Below, piece after piece: positions 35,266-47,202 of a stretch of 64,000 nt of DNA. The position numbers and the translations under genes were made by a program. Source of the stretch: Lepidurus packardi (taxonomy: Eukaryota > Arthropoda > Branchiopoda > Notostraca > Triopsidae). The notes under the pieces were generated by a model. That model saw only the letters and a program-made list of their open reading frames with translations. It was not told the origin of the DNA and ran no database searches. The stretch's first letter is position 1; the number at the start of each line of letters is the position of its first letter. The DNA lies in NCBI GenBank assembly GCA_023053545.1, contig JAKZAN010000007.1, forward strand, positions 5,704,001-5,768,000, read 5' to 3'.

Positions 35266-37362
35266 ATGGCAAGAATTTCACTCCTAAGCTGGATTGCAGC
35301 ATTTGGATTCTTAATTGTCATGAAGCCCTCAAGCATACGAGTGGCTGCTAGTGAAACAGGCGTGATCTTGGCCCCAGGTGCTGGTTCGTCCTCGTCTTCA
35401 TCATCGGCCGCGGCCGCAGTTTCCACTTCGGGAATAAGTGGTTCCGTTTCGAGTGGCTCTATTCCATCATCTTCGTCATCGTTAGCAGGCACGGGCAGTG
35501 CCCGCTGCGAAGAGATCACAATTCCCATGTGTCGGGGCATTGGCTATAACCACACGTCCATGCCCAATCCACTAAACCATGATACGCAGGAAGAAGCGGG
35601 GCTGGAAGTCCATCAGTTCTGGCCGTTAGTAGAAATTCAATGTTCGCCTGACTTGAAATTTTTCTTGTGCTCTCTCTACGCTCCAATTTGCATGGAAGAT
35701 TACGCCCATCCGTTACCAGCCTGTCGTTCGGTGTGCGAACGTGCCCGAACTGGCTGCGCACCGCTAATGCGTCAGTACGGGTTTGCCTGGCCCGAACGCA
35801 TGAATTGCGACAAGTTACCCGAGTACGGTCACCCGACGCAACTTTGCATGGACGCCCGGAACGGATCTACCCCACCACCTCCGAGTTCAAGTCTAGATCG
35901 ACCCTTGCCAACCCTCCCTTCTGGGATCGCCTTCCCTGTCTCAAAAAACTGCCGCGGCCCCAACAAAAAACTCTGCCTGGAAAACGCAGGCGGCAGTAAT
36001 AACCAGAACAGTCAACATGCATTTCCCGTCCCGCCTTCGTCAACCCACCAAAACCAGGATGGTCTCGGGTCGTGTACGTGCCAATGCAAAGCACCTGCCG
36101 TACGAATCGACCGTACCGATGTGCAGTACAACCGCTCCGGTTTGAGTGTCGGAGGGGTCGCCAACTGCGCTTTACCTTGCCGGTCTGCTTACTTCAGTAC
36201 CGATGAAAGGCGGTTCGCGACGCTTTGGGTCGGTCTGTGGTCCGCCCTGTGTTGCATCTCCACGCTGTTCACACTTCTAACGTTCCTTATCGATCGCCAA
36301 CGCTTTCGCTATCCCGAACGTCCTATTGTCTTCTTATCGGGATGTTATTTTCTCATCAGCTTGGGCTACTTGCTTCCATTCTTTATCGGCTCAGCCACTT
36401 CTGCCACCGCTGGGGGACTGATGGATGAAGGCGGCGTAGCGTGCAACGGACCTACCTTGCGCTACTCGTCAGTCAATGCGGTACCTTGCACAGTAGTTTT
36501 TCTGCTGGTGTATTTCTTCGGCATGGCTTCCAGCCTCTGGTGGGTCGTACTGAGTTTAACATGGTTTCTTGCGGCTGGACTCAAATGGGGTAACGAAGCG
36601 GTCGCACGATATGCACACTACTTCCACTTGGCCGCCTGGCTCCCCCCGACTTTGAAAACCACCGCCATTCTCGTGCTGGCAGGGGCAGATGGAGATTCGC
36701 TAGCCGGAATCTGCTCAGTGGGAAATACCAATGTCGATTTCCTGCGATGGTTCGTTCTCGCGCCACTGACCGTCTACTTTATCTTGGGCGGCTCGTTTTT
36801 ACTGGCCGGGATCGTTGCCCTCTTCCGCATTCGACGCGTATTGCGGCAGACGACCGGGCGCGCCAAAGCATTGCAATTACAGAAACTCATGATTCGCATC
36901 GGCGTTTTCGGTGTCTTGTATACAGTTCCGGCCGCGGTGGTACTAGGGTGCTATTTCTACGAGCAATACTTCTTGGAGGCGTGGCAGAGAGCGTTAGTTT
37001 GTACTTGCACGGCTGACTCAGCCAACGTTCCCATGCCTGACTTCTCCATTTTCATGCTCAAGTACTTCATGACCCTCATTGTGGGTATTACCTCCGGCTT
37101 CTGGATGTGGTCCGGCAAAACTCTCGACTCCTGGAGGCGGTTTTATAACCGACTGCGAGGCATTCCTACACCTCCGCTGGCAACCGCAGCCGCCATAGGG
37201 GCTTCAGCGATGGTCGCAGCACCGGGAACATGCTTACCACCTCAAGTGCCCCCGCCAATTCCGCCTTTACCTATAAGTCACGCCCCTCCTGGCAGTCGTC
37301 CGCTCTCCAAGCAGCAATACGTCCAAAGCAGTTTGCACAAACAACCATTGAGTCATGTATAA
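35266..37362 (+). CDS. fz2: Frizzled receptor, Fz2/Fz5/Fz8 class (698 aa)
   Basis: The coding region is a single exon. A signal peptide ([18 protein letters not shown]) is followed by a Ser/Ala/Gly-rich linker, then a cysteine-rich Wnt-binding domain from about residue 81 to 194 with all ten cysteines ([15 protein letters not shown] at its start, closing at LC). A second linker carries CSCQCKAP-like cysteines. Seven membrane helices follow, including [40 protein letters not shown] and the last [19 protein letters not shown]. The KTxxxW Dishevelled-binding motif is present as KTLDSW near residue 618. The [31 protein letters not shown] block is closest to Drosophila Fz2 and vertebrate FZD5/8, so canonical Wnt signalling is the likely role. 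The symbol is by class, not tested orthology. The tail (about 70 aa, Pro-rich) is short. The start is the ATG at 35266 because it opens the signal peptide. Confidence 0.93.
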   Translation: MARISLLSWIAAFGFLIVMKPSSIRVAASETGVILAPGAGSSSSSSSAAAAVSTSGISGSVSSGSIPSSSSSLAGTGSARCEEITIPMCRGIGYNHTSMPNPLNHDTQEEAGLEVHQFWPLVEIQCSPDLKFFLCSLYAPICMEDYAHPLPACRSVCERARTGCAPLMRQYGFAWPERMNCDKLPEYGHPTQLCMDARNGSTPPPPSSSLDRPLPTLPSGIAFPVSKNCRGPNKKLCLENAGGSNNQNSQHAFPVPPSSTHQNQDGLGSCTCQCKAPAVRIDRTDVQYNRSGLSVGGVANCALPCRSAYFSTDERRFATLWVGLWSALCCISTLFTLLTFLIDRQRFRYPERPIVFLSGCYFLISLGYLLPFFIGSATSATAGGLMDEGGVACNGPTLRYSSVNAVPCTVVFLLVYFFGMASSLWWVVLSLTWFLAAGLKWGNEAVARYAHYFHLAAWLPPTLKTTAILVLAGADGDSLAGICSVGNTNVDFLRWFVLAPLTVYFILGGSFLLAGIVALFRIRRVLRQTTGRAKALQLQKLMIRIGVFGVLYTVPAAVVLGCYFYEQYFLEAWQRALVCTCTADSANVPMPDFSIFMLKYFMTLIVGITSGFWMWSGKTLDSWRRFYNRLRGIPTPPLATAAAIGASAMVAAPGTCLPPQVPPPIPPLPISHAPPGSRPLSKQQYVQSSLHKQPLSHV

Positions 37363-40300
37363 ACTTACAGATCCGCTCATTTACCTCCCGAACTGTTCAA
37401 CTGCGATTGTAAAAAGTAAGTCGCATTTTCTTTTTCCCTTATTTTTTTTAATGTTTTTATATTTGTATGTGTGACTGTGTTGCTTGGAGTAAAAAGTTGG
37501 TAGAAGGGCAACATGCTAGCGATTTAACAGTCCATAAAAGAAAGATCGTCTGTCTAAGAAGCACCGACCGGGTCTTCCATAAGGTAGTAATGGACTTAGA
37601 GACAGGGGAAACTTTATAGACCTTTATATACGTTTCTCGTTTCTCTAAAGGGAGGTTTATGCAAATGAGTCTATGTATATATATCTACGTGGTTTGCGTG
37701 AGTGCCTTACACCGTTTCCATGTACCTTTTTCCCCTTTTTGCACCCAGCTTATATATTTTCACCCCACCACAAGCCATCTCATTTTCTCTCTCTCTTCGT
37801 CTCTGGAGTTTGTCTTCCTCTTTCGTTCTCGCTTCTGCTTTTCTTTTAGGGACCGCAGTAAAGGAAGCACAGACGATTTAAGCGTCGCGTGAGCGTCTCT
37901 GCGGCGTCGCCTAATATCGATCGGCCTACAGTTTCAGACTGTTGTTAGTTCTATAGGCCTGTCTTGCTGCCTGCAAAAACTCTCCCCTTCTGTCCCTTGC
38001 TTTTCTACCTTATTTCTTCTCGGTGCTTTCCGGTTCCCAGGACCCCGAGCGCTTGTTGCGGAAGGCGACAAAGATCTATGGACATCGTTTTCGTTTTTAG
38101 GCTAGACCAAATTCTGGGAACGATGTAGGCTTTTCTTCCCCGTAGCAGCAAATCGGAAAGAAAACTAAAATGAATGACGGGTTTACGTTTCAATTGCTTT
38201 CTCAACGGGAGCAGCAATTGTTTCAGGCTGAAACAAATGCGACAGGAAATTGGAGTAATCTACACTGCCTATATTTGTATGCACCTACCAGAAATAAGAC
38301 ATAAAGCTTTCGTTTCCTTTGTTCCGGTTCATGTGTTAGGTTTACTCCCGAATTTTTTTACAATTTTAAGTGTTGTGTTGCAACGGAGACAAAAGGCGTA
38401 TCGAGTCCGCATTTTTCCCTGTTGCCACTTAATACCTGAAGCTCTTTTTTCTATCCCTACTACGTGCTAAGTAGTGTTAAGTAGTGGCAGAAGGCACAAA
38501 GCACACCTGTCCTCACCCTTTCCAACACTTTTCACCCCTTTTGGAAAACATTTACTGCCTTAAATTGTCATTGTGTAGTTCCTTTTTGTTGTGTAGATGG
38601 GTTTCTTTAGTGATGATGAAAAGAACATATCCAGACAAGGGAATTAATAATGTATGGTAAAACTTATTTTTGTTATTCCCAGGTAGTCTGCCACTGAAGC
38701 CTTGCAAGTTTACTTGATGGGAGCACTCAAGTCGTCTCTCACTCCTGCAACAGGAAGGAAGAAGAGAAAAGGAACACCCATTGTTCACAGTCATTGTCAC
38801 CTGGGATTGAATTTCTGGGAGATTGGGACCGAGCTCGACAGTCGGAGTAAACACTCATTCGTCCTCCTGGGTAGCGACGACAAGAAGAAAATAAGACTCC
38901 AGATAAACGATGCAGTGGTGTCTGGTCATCTGTGCTCTTCGATATTGAACAAAGCTTCCAATTCCAAAGCTCCGTGCTCCGTAGATTTAAATAGTTTCCT
39001 GTTTCCAAAAACCATGGCTTTTTTTGGAAAATCAAAAGAAAATTATCTAGTCAATTTTTTATGGCTGTATGTCTAATACGTATGTCTGATAAGTTTCAAA
39101 GTATGCGTGGCTAATGTATATATATACTTTTACAAGTCGCTAGAACCATTATGCATGTAGGGGAATATAACCTTTACACATATCAATGTATGAAGACCAG
39201 CGAAATCGACATCCTGTGGATGGATTTAGTTGGTCGTTTTGTGATCTTGCCTCTTGTGTTAACGATTGGTTACTACGCTGACTACCCGTATTTAAAAAAA
39301 TGTCGTGTAGCGTCTGTGGCGATTTTTTTTTTGGTTTAGTAGAAAAAGCAGTAAAAGCAACAGCAAACAACGCCAATGTAAGATAAAAACTGAATAAATT
39401 GTGTCTTTCTCTAAGCCGCGTTTTGTGAATATCAGTAATACTAGTTCGTGACTTTTGCCTAACAGACGGAAGACTAGCAGTATCACACGAAGCGCAAAAC
39501 CAAAATAGACCACAAATAAACGATCAATAAAACACTGGACCTACGGTGAACTCGGTTGATTACCGTTCAAGATCAGGCCTGGATTGTATAGTGTAAAGTA
39601 CATTTTTCTTTATGCTATTACAATAACAATAGCATAAAGAGAACTACACAAAAACACTGTACATGAAAAGTTTCATGTATTTTTGGCGTTGCGTTGTCTT
39701 TGATTCCTTAAGGTTATTTGTCATTTTTGTTGGTTTTTCATTTGATTGTTCAGCACTTATTTTTTTATTTTTTATACTCTGTTACCTGACGTTTTTCGTT
39801 GAGTGACATCCGCTTACAAACAGGCACTTAATATAATTTTAACAAATACATTCTTTAAGACCACGCTGTACTGCAAATGTTGATATTTTTTTTTCAAAAG
39901 ATGGCACTGATGTCATCATTTCTCAGTGAAATTTCATAAACTTTGAACGAGAAATTAAAAGAAACAGATGATTGAAAAATTATTTTTCTGAAAATATCTT
40001 AACGAAATCTGCTTTACCTGCTGCTTAAGATTTTAATCAACGATTTATTTAAAATTTTCATAACTTGAACACTAAAAAAATTATACCGATAATGAAGACA
40101 AGCAGGTAACGTAGATTTATACATCATATACACTATTGTCACTCTTAAGAATGAAAGAATGTCATTTGCAACGTTTCCCAAGCTCACCTTGTGTTGACTA
40201 GTTAGGTAGTTTATTTATGCATCTTTTTTCGTGCTGTTTTTATTTTTTAATTTCGCTAAACTATTTTTGTTATTTCTTCTGCCCTTATTTGTTAATTTTA

Positions 40301-41131
40301 TTATTATTTTCCAAGTTTAGACTGACTTGTTATTTATTCCAACACTATTTGGCGTTATTTTACCCATCCATGTTTAAAATCCGCTCGAACTAGGGTACAT
40401 TTTTAACTACTTTGAAATACCCTTTTACAACGACTCCAAACTGCAGCAACGCAAGCAATGCTCAGAGGGTGAGTAGACGGCTGGTTCTATGAGACCCTTA
40501 TGAATTGAGGCCGAGCAAATGATTCGAGTCTTAGTTTTTTTTCATCTGCAAGGCGGTCCCCCAAGCTCTCATAACTAAAGTCAAGCAACCCTCGCCAGAC
40601 ATGTTTAGCAGGCAATTTCTTAAAAGTCAGTCGGTCAGTTCAGCTCCATTTCTATTACAATAAAGTTCGCCCCATGGGCCTCCCATGTATTGCTAGTTCA
40701 CTTTCCGAAAGAAAGAACAAAAAAAATACTAACGATATTTTCTTTATGGTAGCTCGGCTTCGATTAGAAGTTCTGGAAGAATGAGATTCCAAAGACAAAA
40801 AACGGTGGTCACGGCAAGAAGGCCAATGCATAGATGTCAATTGGAGATAATTTCGGTCCGTCTTGACGAAGGAATGAACATAAATTTGACGATTTCTTTC
40901 TTCCTGAACAATACAATTTCTTAATAGTTTAACGAATCAGCATCTATGAATAATTAACACAATGCGTTTTCCAGACAGTCTAACTAAAATTTACACTAAA
41001 GCAAAAAAAAAAAAACGTTCTATTTGTAGTACTTTCCTAGACAACTGTAACTATACAGTACAAGAATAAAAGGGTTCTTTACGTCTTTGACAAATCCATA
41101 AAAAAATAAGGTCATAATTTTTTTTTTGTTT
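37363..41131. other. Intergenic, AT-rich; no supported gene
   Basis: Contains the 3' UTR of frizzled at its left and, at its right, the 3' UTR of pipsqueak. Open frames near 38702-39076 overlap on both strands and match no family. A small hairpin (TATGCTATTACAATAACAATAGCATA) lies near 39612-39637. Several AATAAA words occur but none is close enough to either stop to be assigned with confidence. Confidence 0.5.
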
Positions 41132-44100
41132 TCACTGCTGATAAGCTGGGGCAGATTGCTGGGCATGTGCATGAGTGACGTGATGGCTGTGATATTGGTA
41201 ATCCATGGGCAAAGGCAAAGGTAGCGACATGGGCAACGTCCCCACGCCCACACCAATCACAGAGCCCGTAGTTTGTTGCAAACCTGGACTAGGACCGCCT
41301 CCGCCACCCAGAATCATCCCACTACTTAAGCTGACTTGTGAGCCGCCTCCACCCGGCAGTGAAGTTACCACGCCTAAAGAGCCCAAAGATACAGGTACAG
41401 TTACACCCCGCATGTCTTCTCCTCCCAACGACTGAGGTGTATGTGGCATATTGGGCGTGGACGCTTGAGGCGTGAGACGCTGCTGCTGACCTAGAACTAA
41501 CGCTTCGTCTTCCATATCTTCATCATAAGCTCCGCCTTCACCTTCGTCACCCTGGCCTTGTCCGTCAAAGCTGTTTTCCCCACCGGCATCTTCCTCAGCT
41601 TTGATGCGTTTCACACGATTATACAGAGATGAATATGGCACATTAAAATGAATGGCTGCTTGGTTTATAGACATTTCCCCGGATCGTACAGATTCGATCG
41701 CGTCCGCCATACTGGAATCCGACCACGGCCTCTCCCCCGAAAATCCCTGCTTAAAAACCGAAAAGATAAAATTACGCAAGATGAACCGCTGAGTTTTTCC
41801 GTTTTTTTTTCTTTATAATAAATAAATTTCATAAAAAAAGAGACGTAAAATAGAAAAGAGACTGGAAAATGTTTCCAAAGAGATGCTAATATCGTTTAAG
41901 AAGTCACACGAAGACAGAGCAACAAAAAAGTTTAGTTGAAAAAAAAAAAGCAAAGCTCAAGTTTTGTCTCCAAACACGCCAAGTTCCCCCCCCCGTCTTT
42001 TTCTATTAGGGCAGATTCTTGGAACAAGTCCCAGGAACTTGGCCTTAAGCGAGTGATAGTCAACATGCAAACAAGTTTCATGGTCTAAAAACACGCTAAA
42101 CTTTCCCCACTAACAAAAACTCGAGAACCTCGGAGAACAAAACCTCAGAAAAAGGAAGAGAAAATAAAAGAAACTTTTGTTGAAGGGAAGCCCCAAGTTC
42201 AATCCAAAGCTTCTCAATTAAGCACTACGTGCGAATACTTGTTCAAAACTTACCTTATGTACCAGCTCAATGCCTTCCCGCTTACACCTGCCGTACAGAG
42301 TGCCTGAAGGAATGCCGAATTGTGTAGCAGCTCGTTGAACGGAAAGGCCTCCACGAATAGCCTCCAAAGCTCGATTAAGGTCGTCATGAGTCCAGGTAGT
42401 GGGGGACGCATTGAAAGGCGCAGCCAGCTTAATGCCTTCTTTACGAGCAATCTTGTAGAGTGTGGAGCTTGGAATGCCATATTCTTTGGATGCTCGATTG
42501 GCCGAAATGCGACCTGCTCGTAAGGCGTCTAAAGCTTGTCGCATATCTTCTTCCGTCCAGTGACGTTGAGCTGCATCATAAACAAAGTTATAAAACCGCA
42601 CAGCTTTAGTACATTTCCTTCTGTATATGTTGTGTTCAATTTTTCCTTTGCTTTCTTCCCTTACACCGTACCTGGATCTTTTTTCATGGGTGTGTCAATG
42701 CCTAATCGATGTGCTCTTTGCCATAAAGTTGTCGAGGGAATGCCATATGTGGACGCAGCACGAGTTAATGACATGGATTGCGTGCGAAGAGCGTTCAACG
42801 CCATCTCCATAGCTTCAGGTGTATACATTTTCTTGGTCGGGGTTTCAGGTTCTGTTTGGAACCAAAAAAAAATAATAAAAACACGAGTGTTAAAAATAAG
42901 ATTAAAATTACATCAATTCCAGCATAAAGATTAAAAAGAAAAAAGAAGTATATAGTACCTGCAGGCGATTGTGACGAAGGTGGGTGCATTCCACTGGAAG
43001 GAATGAGTCCCAATAATTCTGGAGTGACGGTCAAGGTTCCATTATCTTCTGTGCCATTCTGTAAAATCAGAGCGTCATAACTTAATGCCAACATGGCTTA
43101 ATAAAGTGGAAAAAAAAAAAAAAAAAAAAAAAATTAAGCCACACTTACCCTTTCCGAGTCAGGTCGGTGATCCAAACCATGGAAATCGCCAGGCTCGGTT
43201 TTAAAAGATCGATCTGAATGAGCTGAGGGTTGGCCTTGTTGTTGTTGCTGACTTTGTTGTTGTAAATGCTGCTGAAGATGTCCATGATTGTGATTATGAT
43301 TATGACTGTGATTGATGGTAAGACTTGGATGGGCGTGGGTATGAGCAGGATGGTAGCTCGGAACGCCTCCCAAGCCTAATCCGTCCAGAACAGGTGTGGC
43401 GTACGCAGAGTTGGATTCCCGATTATCATACATGGGCGGCTGGTTGTTGTCGTTTCCTACGCGGCCCAAATCATTCCGCTGTGAGTTGTCCAGAACGCCT
43501 CCTGTTGGCGCCAGTATGCTCTGCCCACCACTACCTCCGTTCGTGTCCATTTGAAATGAAGGCACAGACTACAAAGACCAACAAATGATAAGCTTGCTCG
43601 AAACAAAAAAGCGAAAAGACAGTTCGCATAAGAATAACATAGAAGTAAGATAGTGTACCATCATTTGCTGCAATTGTTGATGTTGATGAGCATGCTGCTG
43701 TTGCTGCTGCTGAGCTGCGTTTTGTCCTGCTGCGTTGCCGGCCGTGTTGTCTACATTCTGGTTGTTTTGTGACCCTGTTTTAGAAGGTGACCTCCCACCA
43801 GCCCAGCCTCGGTAGCGATACGTTCTTCGATTGGCACTTCCTGAATTTCCTTTTTTGTCCCCGGTCGCTGCTGTACCAGGAAGACCTCCCGCACTACTCC
43901 AGCCCCCATAGCGATTTCGAACTAAGCCTCCCATCGATCTTCTTCCCCTTGGTCTTCCCCTATACGAAATAAACGAACCAGATACATCAATAATCCCTTT
44001 AAATTACTCTTTCTTATAATAGTATGCAAATTACCGATACGAGGAAAACGGTCTGCCAGCTGGTACAGCATTACCCATATTGGACTGTTGGTCGGGTACA

Positions 44101-44744
44101 GATTGAGGGACGGCCGGAATCATATTGACGCCTCCCTGGACAGACACGCCCACTAAGGAGAGTGTACTGCCCATGACATTGGACATATCCATGCACGGGG
44201 GTGTCGAGAGACCCAAAACATGGCTATTGTTAAGGCTAGAGACTCCTCCCCCACCTCCTCCTGCCGTGGATCCTCCGCCTCCACCTCCAGGTCCATTCCC
44301 ATTGTTGGGATTTCCCCCATTCCCAGGACCACCTCCTCCTCCATTGAGACTGCCTTGTTGTGCATCGTTTTGTTGTTGGGAAACTTCGCAGAGTCCTTTG
44401 ATCTTCAAGAGCTCGGCAACACGCACGATGCTGGATAATTGATCCCGTGTAACGTACGTCTCGCCTCGGTAAATGAATTCCACGATGGCTCGAAGATCTG
44501 CGTGTCCCACACCGCCGGGTAGAATTAAAACAGGGTGTTTACACGGGTTGTCAAGCAGGACACGCTGAAAGTACGGCGAACAGGCCGACAAAACCACGCG
44601 ATGGGCTTTGATACGGGCGCCTTCACAAGCCAGTGTGACGTCAACGAAAGCTTCATCATGCAGAAGCTGGTTAATTACTGACGTCATATTGCAATGATAA
44701 TTGTTCCACCGAAGGCAAAACTGGTCACTAGGTAACGTTGCCAT
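41132..44744 (-). CDS. psq: Pipsqueak: BTB transcription factor with four psq helix-turn-helix motifs (881 aa)
   Basis: Seven coding exons on the minus strand join in frame: 44744-44035, 43959-43659, 43568-43149, 43058-42959, 42851-42672, 42570-42254 and 41749-41132. The protein starts MATLPSDQFCLRWNNYH, the standard opening of insect BTB/POZ factors of the ttk/bab group; the BTB domain runs to about residue 125 and ends near LLKIKGLCEV. Gly-, Gln- and His-rich spacers follow (CAG-like QQQQ and HNHNHNH tracts). Four psq-type helix-turn-helix motifs come next: YTPEAMEMALNALR, WTEEDMRQALDALR, WTHDDLNRALEAIR and WSDSSMADAIESVR, each followed by an IPSSTLY/VPYSSLY-like recognition helix. Four tandem psq repeats behind a BTB domain is the architecture of Drosophila Pipsqueak, which binds GAGA sites and recruits Polycomb-group silencing. 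An upstream acceptor at 44812/44813 shows that at least one non-coding leader exon lies further right. Confidence 0.94.
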
Positions 44745-44812
44745 GGTTGTCGTGACCGTTTCCGAATTTGGTATCGATATCGATTCTGGCGAGGCTTCAA
44801 CTCGGGTTTTAC

Positions 44813-46280
44813 CTAAAATCAAGCAAAAAAAAAAAGGTATTAAAGCAATCCACAAGACCATAAATGCTCTATACTGGGTATGGGAAGGGATTGTCACGCG
44901 CTGTTAAACTGAACTTGACCAGCAAGTTATTAAAAACCGGATTAATCGATGCCGTGCAATCGATAATTGTTCTACTTCATTTACAAAATATCCTTCCTTC
45001 TCAAGGGTTGTTTTCCATTTCCACACTAATTTCCACTAATGGTTACTAGGAACCAGGGATAAGGGCAAGAACTCGGATTCACATTTACAGCACTAGAGCA
45101 AAGCCTATTTCCTGCATAACAACGTGGTGAAAGGAGAATATTAACGAAAAAGAGAGGCCCCCGAACACATTAAATAAAAGCATAATTGGACAATTGTGAA
45201 AATGGAAATACAACCGTTTCTAATTTGGACTTGACGGGTCCCACGTGAGATCTTTTTCTATGGGTAAAAGGCTTGATTGGAAAAGTGACAAAATGGCGTC
45301 GCCGACCTTCGATGTTTGGTTTTCCATCAAAGCTGTGAAGCCTAAGCTTGGCGTGCTTTGCCAGCTTGGTCTAAATAAACTTGAAGGCTAAAAGGACGCC
45401 CCTCACGTCCAATCTACATATCCATACTACAAAAGCATACAACCACTTAGGCATTCTGATTTTACCATACTTTAACGAGATCACGAATAAACCAAAACCT
45501 ACAAGGGCATTCGTCCTTTGTCCAAACTTGTTCAAACTCCCTAACTTTATTTGTTTCATCGTTGTCCACTAAATAAAACGACACGTTCTTTCACAAATAT
45601 TTGTGTCACAATCGCCTTTGCTGGGATCTTTCAATTAAAGTTTAATATACCCATTTTGCACTTTCCATAATTGCTCGGAAATAAAGGGAATGGCGTGGAA
45701 AAGGGCTCTGAACGAAGGTGTTAATGAATATTTTGAACAGTAAATGGAGTGCATTGCTTAACGTACAGGAGGATCAGTTATTTGTGAGTTCCTCCCGTTC
45801 TTTGTTTTGTTTCCCCATCTTTCTACTCACCTGCGTATTATACGTTATGGGTACTTTTTCTGTTTATCTTCCTTCTCCTTTCAGGCTACTTTAGGCAGCG
45901 CTTTCTTTGGCTTGGGCTTGCGTGGAAAATCCCCAGATCCGGAGGGAAGGAAGCAGCAAAACTACTATCACTATCGTTCTTAGCTTGTTCTCTCGTATTT
46001 TCTATTTCACTCACTCTCGTCCTGAGAAATGGAGCACACAATCACTTCTCTTTCTACTACTCTACTAGCTTCCTCTTCTTGTCTTCTCTCACAAGTTTCC
46101 CTCATCGACCGTTTTACGTTGAGCTTTGCACTCTCTCTTTCCCCCTACTCTACCTCCCCTCTTTTCTCGGTTCTTTACCTTACCTGAAACCCACGCCCTT
46201 TTTCCTCTGATCTTCCTTTGTTCCACTTCCGCGTCGTTTCCACTTTTGCGTCGTTCACGTTCCCTACTTCTGATGTGGGT
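44813..46280. other. Presumed pipsqueak 5' region (leader intron and promoter)
   Basis: The pipsqueak start exon is preceded by a splice acceptor at 44812/44813, so part of this stretch is a leader intron. I cannot place the first exon. Pyrimidine-rich sequence at 46000-46260 adjoins the transposon insertion site; no coding region is supported. Confidence 0.45.
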
Positions 46281-46286
46281 GGGGTC
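46281..46286 (+). repeat. Left 6-bp target site duplication GGGGTC
   Basis: Directly abuts the left end of the large transposon and is repeated exactly at 56453-56458, just outside the right end. Confidence 0.85.
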
Positions 46287-46399
46287 TATGGAAGCCCTGA
46301 GAGGACAAAACTCGGGAACCGCAGAAAGTGACTCGGGAACAGCAGAAAGTACACTTATGGGAACATATTGACTTTCGGGAACACGGGAACCAGTTTTCG

Positions 46400-46490
46400 G
46401 AACATGGGAACCAGTTTTGCCAAAACTGGTTCCCATGTTCCCAAGTTCCCAAAAGTTTTGGGAACTTGGGAACATGGGAACCAGTTTTGG
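46400..46490. repeat. Overlapping perfect palindromes in the left TIR
   Basis: 46420-46490 reads as a perfect palindrome, 35-base arms around the central G at 46455. It overlaps another with 20-base arms around C46420. The mirror copy lies at 56249-56339 in the right repeat. These could extrude as cruciforms. They also make the region prone to assembly error. Confidence 0.85.
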
Positions 46491-46500
46491 GAACACTATC

Positions 46501-46600
46501 GGGAACACGGGAACACTATCGGGAACACGGGAACACTATCGGGAACACGGGAACATTATCGGGAACACGGGAACATTATCGGGAACACGGGAACATATCG
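46501..46600 (+). repeat. 20-bp tandem iterons in the left TIR (five copies)
   Basis: Five near-identical 20-base units, GGGAACACGGGAACAYTATC, ending in a diverged copy. The mirror array is at 56139-56238. Confidence 0.88.
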
Positions 46601-46769
46601 CTGTTTTCGGAACATATCGATATCTTCGGATGCAAGGTCGCTTTCACACTGTCATACAACTAGGGCCCACCCCAAGACCATAAAACCAATTTATCTTCTT
46701 CCACTAGCTTGCGCCCCATTGTGGAACTTGTAGGAAACACATTGAGAAATGTTTCTCTGATTTACTTAT

Positions 46770-47202
46770 AGCTAGGTATTTGTCTTCTATGCGAAGCTAT
46801 TAGAATTAAGCCGCTTGGCAAAATCTTCGTTCAAAACTTAAGTAACGGTTCTAAACGGTGTAGTTTATTCATTGATCTTGGGAATGTCGAGTTGATCTTT
46901 GCGACCGAGGAGGAATCTACATTTTTGTACTTCTAATACAGCGAACAAGAAAGGGTCACAATAGCCCGCGCTAGCATTTGGGGATTTTTTTTTTAAATAG
47001 GGGCGTGGAACGCTGGAACGGTTTCCTGTGCTACACCAAGTGCCGCAGTAGCGCGTCCTCAGCTTGGTTTTACCGTCAGTTGGGTTGCAGCTTCCCGTCG
47101 CGTCAATTGTTACTGGCTTTCCAGCTGTGTTCAAAAAGCGCACGGGCAGTTTGTCTGCTTTCAAATGTGAAACATCTGATTTTGTGTGTTAGCCTCAAAG
47201 AA
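46770..47202. other. Transposon sequence between left TIR and transposase gene
   Basis: This should hold the transposase promoter and leader. Overlapping frames exist on both strands (a 99-codon one on the minus strand at 46865-47164) but neither resembles a known protein. Confidence 0.5.

Larger units (their letters stand above)
46287..46769 (+). repeat. Left terminal inverted repeat (483 bp) of the large transposon
   Basis: Begins TATGGAAGCCCTGAG and is the inverted copy of 55970-56452; both arms are 483 bases and their conceptual translations are identical. It contains GGGAAC words throughout, a perfect palindrome of 35-base arms around one base (46420-46490), a second overlapping palindrome of 20-base arms (46400-46440), and five tandem copies of a 20-base unit GGGAACACGGGAACAYTATC (46501-46600). 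Such arrays are candidate transposase-binding sites. Frames through it are artefacts of the repeat. Confidence 0.92.

Noticed and set aside
46328..46733. Overlapping frames of 88-121 codons in the transposon TIRs, repeated in mirror image at 56006-56411
   Set aside because: They translate the GGGAAC iterons and palindromes; repeat-driven, and present only because the TIR is open by chance in several frames.
46865..47164. 99-codon minus-strand frame before the transposase
   Set aside because: No recognisable family, overlaps the expected transposase leader, and has no supporting splice sites.
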